Numbered from the stretch's first letter, positions 21,053-30,237 are shown. The stretch is DNA of 64,000 bases from Bidens hawaiensis (GCA_021521415.1 JAIQDT010007630.1:58962-122961); one strand, 5' to 3'. Notes: generated by a model not told the origin, from the letters alone. Numbers and translations: made by a program.

Positions 21053-21629
21053 CAGGCGAAGTTGTGAATAATTTCTCCTAGGCGAAGTTATCCGTAACTT
21101 CGCCTGTATAACAGAGCCTCTATATAAAGGATTTTAAGGGTCAAACTGTTCATAACTTTATCCACAGCGAACTTATTTCCGGCGAACTTATATCAGCAGT
21201 TACACCTCGAATCATCAACTGCACGTTGTTCCATGAATCTCACTGTCGCCGATTCAGATTCAGGCGAAGTTAGGGTTTAGGCGAAGTTATCCGTAACTTC
21301 GCCCGAAGATTAAGTTCGCCTGAGGCGAAGTTATCTGTAACTTCGCCCGAAGCTTAAGTTCGCATGAGGCGAAGTTATCCGTAACTTCGCCCAGAACTTA
21401 AATTCGCCTGAGGCGATGTTGTGATGAGGCGAAGTTAACTTTAACTTCGCCTAAGATCATTTTTACTTGGTGTTAATTAGACGAACTTAAAGCTGAAGCG
21501 AAGTTGTTCCCAAATTTGCCTCAACTTTAACTTCGCCTATACAGACTTTATCACAACTTCGCTCATGGTAACAAAGCGAACTTGTGCTATGTCTTTGTGT
21601 CGTTCTAACTTGGTTAGTTTGTTGCAGAT
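21053..21629 (+). promoter_or_regulatory. Putative internal promoter and leader of ORF3 (Copia B)
   Basis: About 20 GCGAASTT words in both orientations lie between 21055 and 21580. The first three precede a canonical TATA box (TATATAAA, 21121-21128). The others lie in the following 500 bp up to the ORF3 ATG at 21630. A pyrimidine-rich tract and TTGCAG end at 21627, a good splice acceptor two bases before the ATG; I see no convincing donor. The arrangement words-TATA-words-ATG copies that of the LTR and leader of the same element. Confidence 0.55.
21280..21451 (+). repeat. 44-bp tandem repeat with perfect hairpins
   Basis: Arms GGCGAAGTTA and TAACTTCGCC with a four-base spacer (TCCG or TCTG) start at 21280, 21324 and 21368, exactly 44 bp apart. 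A fourth at 21428 has spacer ACTT. Another isolated copy lies at 21081-21104, just upstream of the TATA box. Each 44-bp unit also has a further half-word AAGTTCGC. In RNA each would fold into a 10-bp stem with a tetraloop. Confidence 0.85.
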
Positions 21630-24461
21630 ATGGCTGCGATAGCGGGTGCTGGTGGTGCAGGAGGCGATGATGGTGAAAATCAGAGACAGTTTTTCCCGGG
21701 TCACAATATGTACATCACTCTTGACCCGGAGGCGAGCGGTGTGGACGACTACCGCGAGATTATCACTTTCCTCCTGCGCTCGAGGATCTTTCATGCGATC
21801 ACAAACACACTGCCGATATCTCTACCGAACATCGAAGACTTCTGGGAGACGGTAGAATATGATTGCCGTGTTGAGCCCCTCGTTGATGAGAGCTACGGTG
21901 AACAATCAACAGGTTCAGTTCAACTCTGAACAGATCCGGGTGGCGCTACGGTTCGGAGACGAGACTCGAGATGATCCAACTGAGTTCGTAGCTCCTTTCG
22001 TGATGGAGCATTTCTTCGAATGGGCTACTCTGGTCCATTAGGAGATACCCAGAGGAGGAAGGGTTTCCTTCTAGACCAGTGGCGCTTCCTCATGCACGTT
22101 ATGATCGTGTGCATGTCGGGGAGGAAGGTGGGCACAGACGGTATGGGTGCGACCATGCAGTCTGCCATGACTGCACTGACCTATAACAAGCGTTATAGTT
22201 TCAGTCAAATGGTCTTTTACGAGATAGACAGGCAAAGAAGGGCGATGTCTCGGGAGCGGTTCATCATGTACCCACGTTTTTTACAGATGATATTGAACCA
22301 TGTGGCTCCGGCTCTACCTCAGAGACGCCCGATCAGATACGTCGAATCAGTGAGCAAACGTATCTTTGCTCAATGCCGCACGTCAAGTGCAAGGAGCAAC
22401 CCTGAACGTCGTCCCAGGCATACTCCTCTATTTGGGTTTTTAATCAACCCAGAGTATGTTCCTGCTGGCGGGGACGAGTTCAGAGATCCTCAACCGCGAC
22501 AGGCAAGAGCAACTCAAGCTGTTCCTGCTCCTGCTGTGCCTGTTGCGTCTACTGCAGAGGATATAGATCTTGATGCTGTTTTTGGAGGTCAAGGCTATTT
22601 TGACATGGATCATGTGGAAGAGGTGCAGGTCTCGGCTGCACAAAGTTTGGGTGTGAGTATGACTAGAGCAGCTACGTCGATGGCTGACTCCGATTTGGAC
22701 GAGATTATGAATGAGGGGAGACGGTTGATGGTGTCTAGAGAGAGAACGATTGGGAAGAGGAAGAGAACGGAGGATGATGAAGAGTCGGAAGAAGAAGAGG
22801 ACATTCATAAGCTGATTAGAAGATCAAGACGGGAGAGGACAGGTGCTGGCATGGGAGCTGGAGAGACTTCAAGGACTGTACGATTTGCTCCGGCCGCACT
22901 GTCTGGTATGTCCATTGTTCCTTCTTCTGTACAGGTGACAAGTACAAGCGCTGCGAATGTTCCCGTGGTGGCTACATCAACGACTGGCATTCCATCCTCC
23001 GCTACCATCCAGACTTCGACTCCGGAGATCGTGTCTCTACCACCGCCAACGCTTACTCAATCGGTGGTAGCTGCTCGTTTTGTGGAGTCAACGGTCGTCA
23101 CAGCTACAGGGTTATCAGGTATGATACCACCTGCGGTTACGCCTGCTTCTGGAGTCTCGCCTTCGCCAATGTCAGACTCAGAAAGAATAGCTTCACTAGA
23201 GCGGATCGTGGCAGAACAATCGAAGACTATTCAAAGCTTAGTGGAAGCAAATCAACTTCAGGCATCCCTCCTGGTCGAGCATGGGAAAATCATAGATGCC
23301 TTGAAGGAGTTCTTGGCATCTCAGGGGGAGATGAGCTGTAAGGGCGACGAGCTCAGAACGAAGAAGAGAAATGACCGTGACGATGATCCCAATGCATCGA
23401 AAGATGCAGGTGGTGAGCTGCCAAGAACTTCTGAAGCTCTTGGTACTTCCACAGCTGAGGGTGAGTCTACTGACGTGGCTGGTGGGTCTGGTGATGATGT
23501 GGTGTTAGTTGAGGATGATGTGATTGATGCGCTGAAAGAGCTTGACGACGACATGTTCAGTGATGAGGTGTTGTTCGATGAAGATGTGCTGCCGAGTGAT
23601 ATGATTGAGAAGATCGGTGAGCAGATTGTGATTGAAGATGGAATAGAAGAGGGGGAGATAGTAGAGGAAAACGTTGAACACGAGATCCCTGAGGTTGAGA
23701 AAGCCGACGTGAGTGTTGAGATGGATGAGACTGAGTGGGAGGAGCAGCCTAGGTGGAAGGAAGGCTGTGCTCATTGGTTTATCAAGACCAAGAAGTCTGC
23801 TGTTCCAGCCATGTTCAAGAAAAGTTATAACATCAAAGGCTATGCTGAGTCGAAGAAGGGAATTATATGTTGGATTTATGATGAACAGATCAAGTTGTTT
23901 GTGGTGAAGCGTTATGATGGCATTCAATACTTCAAAAGAATGTTGAGATCTCTCAATACGTTGCCGGAATGTGAGGTGAAAGATTTGGGCAGGTTGGGAC
24001 TGATAAACAGAAGTGACAATAATATGGCAAGAATGATTGAGAAGATTCTGTGGAAAGAAGGCATAAAAGAAAAGAAGTTTGAACTATTAAAGCCATAGAA
24101 GGGAAAGCTCGTGGAGGATACAGAGAGGGGATTGAGAGCAGATGGCAAGCCATGGATGGTGATGAAGTACAAGCCGATCCGATGCATCAAGGAGGTTCCG
24201 ATGAAGAATATGACTCAAGATGTGTTGAAGAATCTAAAATGGTGGTACGTTGATTGCCAGACTGCTGAAGCTGTGATGGAAGATGAGGATGAACAAGAGA
24301 TACTTAGAGTTTACGATCCGATGCATCTTGTAAACTTATCGCAAGCTGATCTGAAGATGCTCAACGAGAAAAAGATCTTTTATATTCCATCTTGGAAGGA
24401 TGAAGCAAGAAACTATCAACGAGTTGTGACGGTATGTGTTAGAGAAGGAGTGCACGCATGA
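21630..24461 (+). pseudogene. ORF3 of Copia B (about 940 codons, lightly broken)
   Basis: The start is ATG 21630. The frame shifts by one near 21885 and back near 22020, so about 135 bases are read in another frame. A TAG at 24096-24098 interrupts an otherwise open frame to 24461. The N-terminal domain (to about 22450) matches ORF3 of Copia A (CMSGRK, then MYPRFLQ). The middle is acidic and Ser/Thr-rich with a basic RKRTEDDEE-like patch near 22755-22800, a possible nuclear localisation signal. A short coiled coil lies near 23180-23330, followed by a Glu/Asp-rich stretch. The C-terminal 250 residues form a second compact domain (QIKLFVVKRYDGIQYF, about 23890). There is no obvious signal peptide or membrane helix, so an envelope role looks unlikely. 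The stop is 50 bp before the polypurine tract. Confidence 0.8.
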
Positions 24462-24514
24462 AGATACAGGATTACAAGACAAGAGCTGAAAGATCAAGAT
24501 ATGAAGCTACTGCC

Positions 24515-24525
24515 AAGGGGGAGTC
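24515..24525 (+). promoter_or_regulatory. Polypurine tract of Copia B
   Basis: AAGGGGGAG followed by TC immediately precedes the 3' LTR start TGTTGG at 24526. This RNase H-resistant purine run primes plus-strand DNA synthesis in LTR elements. Confidence 0.9.
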
Positions 24526-24998
24526 TGTTGGTGCATAGATGTCAGTAGTTCATATGTCTAAAGTCTGTAATCGAGTCTGTAATATTGTTTATGTAATTGT
24601 TTGTGTAAAAGCGAAGTTGTTGACAAGTTCGCTTAGGCGAACTTGTTAACCAAGCGAAGTTGTTGACAAGTTCGCCTAGGCGAACTTGTTCAACGAGCGA
24701 AGTTATAGACAACTTCGCCTGAGGCGAAGTTGTCGTGTATTTATATTGTTTTCTGTTTACTGTTTACGGTGAATCGGTTGGTCAGTTAGTGTTTTGGTTG
24801 ATAGAGTTCAGGTTACGTGAGTCTATTGACGTGAGTCTGTAAGTAACACGGTTCGAGTTATCAATATAACGTGAGTTTTGTTCGTATCGTGTGTACGTGT
24901 GTTTGTGTGATTATATTCTACGTCCGTAACGATCTACACAGGGATTCCGCACCTGTGTATATCGGGATATCTCGTGTGATCCGTCCAGGGAACCTACA
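24526..24998 (+). repeat. 3' LTR of Copia B
   Basis: The LTR is 473 bp, TGTTGGTGCATAG to CCTACA, with two differences from the 5' copy. It is followed directly by the TGTGT target duplication. Confidence 0.95.
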
Positions 24999-25003
24999 TG
25001 TGT
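24999..25003. repeat. Right target-site duplication of Copia B (TGTGT)
   Basis: Second copy of TGTGT, matching 12664-12668. Confidence 0.95.
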
Positions 25004-25394
25004 TTTCCATGCTTCTCATACGCAGATGTTGAAATAAAGATGCACATCTCTTGATACTACCAACTTGATGAAAGATATTTTCTGTCAAAGTAGAATATGC
25101 TTTTATCTCGATTTCTAAAGCTTTCTTCTCTTCTTGTGAGTATTGAGAAACAGCTTTAGGAGTATACCCAATAGTATCATCACCAATCATTGGTGCAACA
25201 TACACTTCATCAAGACAATATGAGCAGTCAGGATGAACAGATCCCAAATGTGCACGAAACCGAGGTTCCCACTTGGCGAAGTCACTGAACTTCATCAATC
25301 TTGGACATTTAGAATGTGAACCTATCTCGGTATCAAGTTGCAACATCTGTTGCATCAACATATTTTGCGACGCTAATGCATAAATACCAGTCAT
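25004..25394 (-). pseudogene. gag of Copia A, 5' portion
   Basis: ATG (complement of 25392-25394) opens MTGIYALASQNML. The gag N-terminal domain follows with MKFSDFAKWEPRFRAHLG (about 25300) and DCSYCLDEVYVAPMIGD. The corresponding region of Copia B gag also has an F-xx-WKxRF-like core. The frame runs into the Copia B insertion at 25003 and is continued at 12668. An upstream in-frame ATG at 25412 is less likely because the sequence between is leader-like with a CGAATC word. Confidence 0.8.
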
Positions 25395-26591
25395 CTTTGA
25401 AAATCGAATCAAATAATGAAATATCTTAACGAATCAGTGAATAGCTATAGCGAACTGTGAACAGTTGTAGCGAACTGTGAACAGTTGTAGCGAATCAATC
25501 TTTAATAAATTTAAGACTGATCAGTAACAAAGTATCTTAGCGAATGAGATGAGTGTTTTAACGAATCAAAAGTCAACTTAACGAGTCACAAATAAGATTA
25601 ACGAATCACCCAAATGGCGAAACAGATAACGAATGTGATGAAGGTTTAACGAATCACAAGTCAACTTAACGAATTGACCAAACGTATTGACTAAGTCAAC
25701 TTAACGAATTGACCAAACAAATTGACTAAGTCAACTTAACGAATTGACCAAACGAATTGACTAAGTCAACTTAACGAATTGACAAACGTATTGACTAAGT
25801 CAACTTAAGCGAATCACTAAGAAGTGCTTAGCGAATTAAGATAACGAATCAGCTACAGTTGATAGCCAATCAACACTATAGCGAATTATATTATAACGAA
25901 TCAGGTTTTTACAACCGTTTGTAACAAACTCTGACACCTTATGCCACGTGGCAAAGGTTGTTATGACACAAATCCCAAGAAGAACACGTGTCACACGAAT
26001 CAGTTAATCTAGTTAACGAACTAGATAACACGAATCAATAACTCACACGAACTGGCTAACGAACAAGGTAGCGAATTAGCACTGTTGATAACGAATCACA
26101 GATAAAAATATAGTGAATCACTAGGAAGAAGATAACGAATCACATTCATCTTCAAATCTTCAAACCTTCAAACGAAATTCCAGAAATTATGAAGATTAAA
26201 CCCAGAAACTCAACAATACCAAATCTGTAATACACCTTCGTTACTCAACCAAAATGCACAAGTAAACTACGAAAATACTCGTAAACCAATTCCGAATTCA
26301 ATACACAAAACCTCGTAACCGATTAACACCTTAACCAATCCAAATTAACCAACAATCACACCCCTGTTTCAGACTTAAACCGAAATCAAAACCAAATAAC
26401 TCAAACCCAAATCAAACCTCAATTCCTCTTAACCAAACCTCAACAATACCTTAATCAACACAAATTCAATCTAATTCGTCCATAATTCATCCAAATCAAA
26501 TATAAATTGATTTAAAAATCAAACAAAACCGAAAACTAATCAAAAATGGAATAATTATAACACCAAATCAAGTGTAAAACGAGCACCAACA
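25395..26591 (-). other. 5' leader of Copia A with ACGAATC/GCGAACT words
   Basis: This is untranslated sequence between primer site and gag. The 25400-26160 part is crowded with RCGAAY words, mostly as TTAACGAATCA, TAGCGAACTG or TAACGAATTG on the plus strand. The 26160-26590 part lacks them and is C/A-rich. It corresponds to the word-rich leader of Copia B but uses a different word. No reading frame is credible. Confidence 0.7.
25665..25803. repeat. 35-bp tandem repeat, four units
   Basis: Units begin at CTTAACGAATTGAC at 25665, 25700, 25735 and 25770. Each contains the RCGAAY word plus ATTGACTAAGTCAA, so part of the word cluster in the leader of A arose by tandem duplication. Confidence 0.85.
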
Positions 26592-26603
26592 GCTCTGATA
26601 CCA
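26592..26603 (-). promoter_or_regulatory. Primer-binding site of Copia A
   Basis: GCTCTGATACCA is the complement of TGGTATCAGAGC (initiator tRNA-Met). It lies two bases from the LTR end at 26606, the same spacing as in Copia B. Confidence 0.9.
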
Positions 26604-26605
26604 CT

Positions 26606-27164
26606 TGTTTGATCTTCTCGTACCAACAATCAATAACAATAAACACAGATCTCAGATCTGTATATAAGATTAATACGAGTAAGGATCTAGCTCATAATTA
26701 ACATAGATTCAGTTTTGTATATATATTATCATTAAGTTATCAATAATGTTTGTATAATTTTAGGTGAAGCTTGAGAGAGATCTGGACTTTGAAATCTTAT
26801 AATTGAAAAGCTTACATTAAAGTTAACAGTAGTTCACTATATATAGAAGGCGATCTGGTTCGCTAACATCCCCTAGCGAACCAGCTTCCCCTTCGTTACA
26901 TAACTTAACTTAACGAACCACCCCCTGATTCGTTAACATCCCCTAACGAATTAGGAGGGAATACATTATAATGTCTTAGTTCGCTAACATCCCTAGCGAA
27001 CTAGACTTAACCTTAATGAACTAGTCTTAGTTCGCTAACATTCCTAGCGAACTAGACATAACTTTAACGAATTAGATAAATATAAACATTAAATATTACA
27101 TTAATTGATAAATAAACATTAACGATAATTACACAGACTCTAGACGCAAAACCGTGCACTAACA
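26606..27164 (-). repeat. 5' LTR of Copia A
   Basis: The LTR is 559 bp. On the minus strand it starts TGTTAGTGCACGG (27164) and ends at 26606 with CA. The start resembles the TGTTGGTGCAT start of Copia B, so the elements are relatives. The matching 3' LTR is missing at the far end near 2480. The five bases to the right (GTAGT) would be the target duplication, but the left copy is lost. Confidence 0.85.
26838..27055 (-). promoter_or_regulatory. U3 palindrome array and TATA box of Copia A LTR
   Basis: Four 30-bp inverted repeats lie at 26855-26884, 26925-26954, 26975-27004 and 27026-27055. Each has about 11-bp arms of the type CTRRTTCGYTA / TARCGAAYYAG around a near-constant ACATCCCC, ACATCCC or ACATTCC spacer. 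They are spaced 70, 50 and 51 bp. On the minus strand they lie immediately upstream of a TATA box (CTATATATAG, 26838-26847). They look like dimer-binding sites in the enhancer position. Confidence 0.7.
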
Positions 27165-27547
27165 GTAGTAATGTAAGATATTACAAGGAATTCTCCTTTT
27201 ATTATTATATATACTCAAAAACTGTGGTTTACTTGCTCAACTTTATGTTGACAAAAATATATATTTTCACGCATGACGCATGTAGCTTTATCGGGTGAAT
27301 TCGAGTATTGGAAGCTAGATGATACCTTAGGTTTCCTAATGAATGAAGAACACTTTTGTTTTAAGTTATTTGTGATTTGCATTATTGATTTGTAACGGTA
27401 TTTTTTGAGACAATGTTTGTTCTTTTGAAATTTGATATATGAATGAATAATTTAGATATTGACACATGTATTTTACTTAGTGTCTTCTGAGCTATGATAC
27501 AATCAATGTCACGCCCAGCATGTTCTGCCGTAGGTTGGGGTGTGACA
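27165..27547 (+). repeat. Gypsy LTR, 3' terminal fragment
   Basis: It ends GGTTGGGGTGTGACA at 27547. It aligns by eye with 31060-31418 of the Gypsy II LTR (ATATACTCAAAAAC, then TTGACAAAATAT and CACGCATGACGCATG). No primer site follows, so this is the end of a 3' LTR or a truncated LTR. It is cut on the left by the Copia A LTR and may be the far side of the Gypsy copy into which Copia A inserted. Confidence 0.7.
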
Positions 27548-29453
27548 TATGTGAATTATGTGTTTCTAATGCTTAAGTCTGCTTAATATCAGTAAACGTG
27601 TTTGGAAATGATCTATTTCTGTGTGTGCTTATTTGATGTTTTGTGAACTTTGATTATGTAAACAATCTGGTATGCTAATGTGATTAGGAGAAGATAGGCT
27701 ATGCATAATTTGTGTGTCTACTTATTTTATTATGTCTTTCATATTCTGATTGTTCTTGATTATTTTACTTCTGTTTGTGTCAAAGTATGTTTTTGTGTCA
27801 AAACTGTATGCTCAAATGAAAAGTTTTTTAAAATAATTTTTACTCAAAACAATTTTGTCAAAAACAGAGCAAATTTAATGGTGTAGAGACATGATAAGAC
27901 AATTCAGTTAAAGCTTTGAAGAATCTAAAAAAGTTTTTTAAGTGAAAATTGATCAAACCTTATGGGAAATAATAGTACATTGGTTATTTATGTTGATCTT
28001 ATTGATTTAATAGGCTAAAAAGACAATTAGTACAGTCATTATCATGTATGGTTGCTTTTCATGATGTGTAAAATCTGAGGTGATATAAACATAATAACAC
28101 ATGTTGATCTTAATGTGGAGATACATTGTTGTCTTTGCATGTCTCAAAATACATCTCTCCGGATGATAGAAGGAAAAGTTTCTACCCAGTCATACACAAG
28201 CCCGTTGATATTTGGTCTTCAAAATGATTTATTTTATATATATGACAAAGAAAAAATATGAACAATGTTTATATTTATCAACCAAAAGTTGAAATGTTCA
28301 AAAAGTTTTATGAAAATGCAAACATGAGGGTTAATTCTAGAACTACAGGGGTGGAGGCTATAATATAAGTCCTTTAAACATTCCGAATGAAAGGCCTGTA
28401 AGTCCGACTTGCGTGGCCTGTAAGTCCAATGTTCAACCTCCCATATGTTTGAAATTTTGAAATGAAATAATCTAAATCATTTAATTGTTCTGTCATAAAA
28501 AGTTTTTGACCAAATGTCAAGGGATTGAAGTCAAATTGGGGTGATCTAAGGAAAGCCAAATAAGCTTTGAGAAGAGATATGAGGCATCATAGAACAATCA
28601 GTGTTGTCCATTTCTGAATTATACTACTTAACTGAACCTTAATACATATCACCAATAAGCAATGAAAATCATGCTAAGTCTAGACCTGCTGGTAACATGC
28701 CTGATATATCATAATGATGCTGAGAATGAAGTATTGGAAAACTACTTAACCAATATGATCCCATGTTGAGATATTTACAAACGAAAAAGGAAGGAAAAAC
28801 AAATGAAATTTGATCTTTTAATGCACCTTTCGCTCTTAAATATTAAATTTGAATGATAACTTTGTGTGACATTTGTTTAAGTCAAAAAGAGTTGCATTTT
28901 ACCTTGGAAAGGTCTGAATATATACTTTCGAGTAACGTTTGATGATTTTTAACCTTATCAGGTAAACTTAGATAACTTTGTCTAAATCATCCATTTCGAG
29001 CATGCTTTGATGTTTCCTAGACTTTCGAGTAGGCTTGATTATTTTATTTTAACTTTAACCCTTTCGAGCAAGCTTTACATTTGAATATGTTTGAATATGT
29101 GATTTCGAGCAACCTTTGATATTTTTGAACTATTCTAGCATACTTTGTTGTTTTGATTTACTGTTTAAGATATTCGAGCAAGCTTGATTATTATTTGTAC
29201 TTAAATAATTTATTCATGTATTATCTAGTATACTTTGATGAATTTATGCTTTGGAGTAAACTTAGTTTTCATAGAAAGAAAGGTTTGTCTAACACACTTG
29301 ATAATTTCATGATACATGTCTATTTCGAGTAAGCTTTTTAGTTTATTTGAGATTTGTATTTGTCCAACATACTAGATAATTTTGTCTAAATCATCCATTT
29401 GTCCAACACTTTGCACTTCTGATGTACTTTCGGGCACCCTTTTGTATGAAAAT
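27548..29453 (+). mobile_element. Copia fragment: pol-ORF3 spacer of an E-type element
   Basis: This is non-coding sequence matching the spacers of other SIRE-like elements. TACCCAGTCATACAC lies at 28183, and the GGGGTGATCTAAGGAAAGCC block at about 28533. A stretch with GGCCTGTAAGTCC (28390-28430) recurs in complement at about 48650. From 28920 to 29400 the word CGAGYAAG recurs about ten times. The fragment is truncated at both ends by Gypsy LTRs, so ORF3 is absent. I see no gene. Confidence 0.65.
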
Positions 29454-29801
29454 TGTGACATTCATCAAATTCTAATTGGTTTTTGTACTCGTTTTATTAC
29501 CCTTTATAATCGGATCTTTAAATTTAATAAAAGAGTTGAATTATTAATTATGATTTTTGGTTTTATCTTTATTGTACTTACGCGTGGCCCGTATCCTACT
29601 CGTTTAATTTTTATTATATGTAAATTTTTACAACAATTGATCACCAAACCAATTTCGACGGACCATGTTGCAAATAACAAAAAATATATATTTTTTCCCT
29701 CTTCTTTCCCCTCACCCCGTTGCCAATAGCCCCCCCTCCTTTCCATTTTTTTAATTCATTTTCGTTAACTAAGGTCGCGACTGATTTTGATCTCGTTAGC
29801 C

Positions 29802-29809
29802 TATAAATA
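29802..29809 (+). promoter_or_regulatory. TATA box of Gypsy II LTR
   Basis: TATAAATA in the context GCCTATAAATATGAG lies about 350 bp into the LTR. It is followed by C/A-rich sequence typical of a transcription start. Confidence 0.6.
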
Positions 29810-30155
29810 TGAGTCCAAAACTCAATTAAAATGCTCCACACCATCATCTCACTATCACGAAGCAAACCCTAAGATAATTTCAGCCATTAAGTAGTTCTTG
29901 ACCTCATTTGACTTCGTATTCTAACCGCGAACCCTAGCTCGTCATTCTCTTACCTTTCGTAACCAATCAAGGTAATTATATCATGCTTATGGATCGGTTT
30001 TCATAAGGGAACAAAAGCCCTCTGCCAATTTTGATTGACAGAGGGTACACGATGATTAATTGAAATTGTTTGATTTAGGGTTTATAATAGAATTGGAGGA
30101 AATGAGAACAACAGTATATATATATTCTTTTCCGTTTTCTAAGCATGTGAGACAC

Positions 30156-30237
30156 TGGCACAGATGGCCAATGCATATTTGCTAAACACCTTGAATCGCC
30201 CTGGGGCGCGGGTTCGATTCCCCTAGGCCCGGTTTTT
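30156..30237 (+). other. tRNA-like segment (A box, B box, T run) inside Gypsy LTR
   Basis: TGGCACAGATGG (30156-30167) resembles the Pol III A box TRGCNNAGYNGG with one mismatch. GGTTCGATTCC (30211-30221) is a perfect B box 43 bp later. A TTTTT run, the usual Pol III terminator, lies at 30233-30237. I cannot fold a full cloverleaf and the flanks are not tRNA-like, so a tRNA-derived SINE head or a chance B box are both possible. Confidence 0.4.

Larger units (their letters stand above)
12669..24998 (+). mobile_element. Copia B: complete SIRE-like element, 12.33 kb, recent insertion
   Basis: The structure is complete: 5' LTR (12669-13141), duplicated primer site, leader, gag (13719-16358), pol (16352-19681), 1.4-kb spacer, internal pre-ORF3 module, ORF3 (21630-24461), polypurine tract (24515-24525) and 3' LTR (24526-24998), with a TGTGT duplication. 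I count two differences between the 473-bp LTRs (about 0.4%), so the insertion is young. Breaks are few: stops at 13770, 17333, 17531 and 24096, and two compensating frameshifts in ORF3. It is probably non-autonomous but could be mobilised in trans. It sits in gag of Copia A in the opposite orientation. Confidence 0.95.
2481..27164 (-). mobile_element. Copia A: SIRE-like Copia element, interrupted by Copia B
   Basis: Read on the minus strand the order is 5' LTR (27164-26606), primer site (26603-26592), long leader, gag start (25394-25004), gap filled by Copia B (24998-12669), gag remainder (12668-9867), pol (9849-6482), spacer (6481-4891), pre-ORF3 module (4890-3541) and ORF3 (3532-2537). The 3' LTR is absent; a deletion probably joined ORF3 to the Gypsy I LTR near 2480. 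The gag reading resumes across Copia B once one TGTGT copy is removed, which proves the nesting. The genes carry several stops and frameshifts, so A is older than B. Confidence 0.85.

Noticed and set aside
25400..26160. Repeats with spacers that could suggest a CRISPR-like array
   Set aside because: Repeats are 6-11 bp words in both orientations with irregular spacing, in a plant retroelement leader with no cas genes.
29382..29729. 115-codon open frame across the Gypsy II LTR start
   Set aside because: It crosses the junction between a Copia spacer and a Gypsy LTR at 29454, so it cannot be an ancestral gene.
30156..30237. A functional tRNA gene
   Set aside because: A and B boxes are present, but I cannot form an acceptor stem and anticodon arm.
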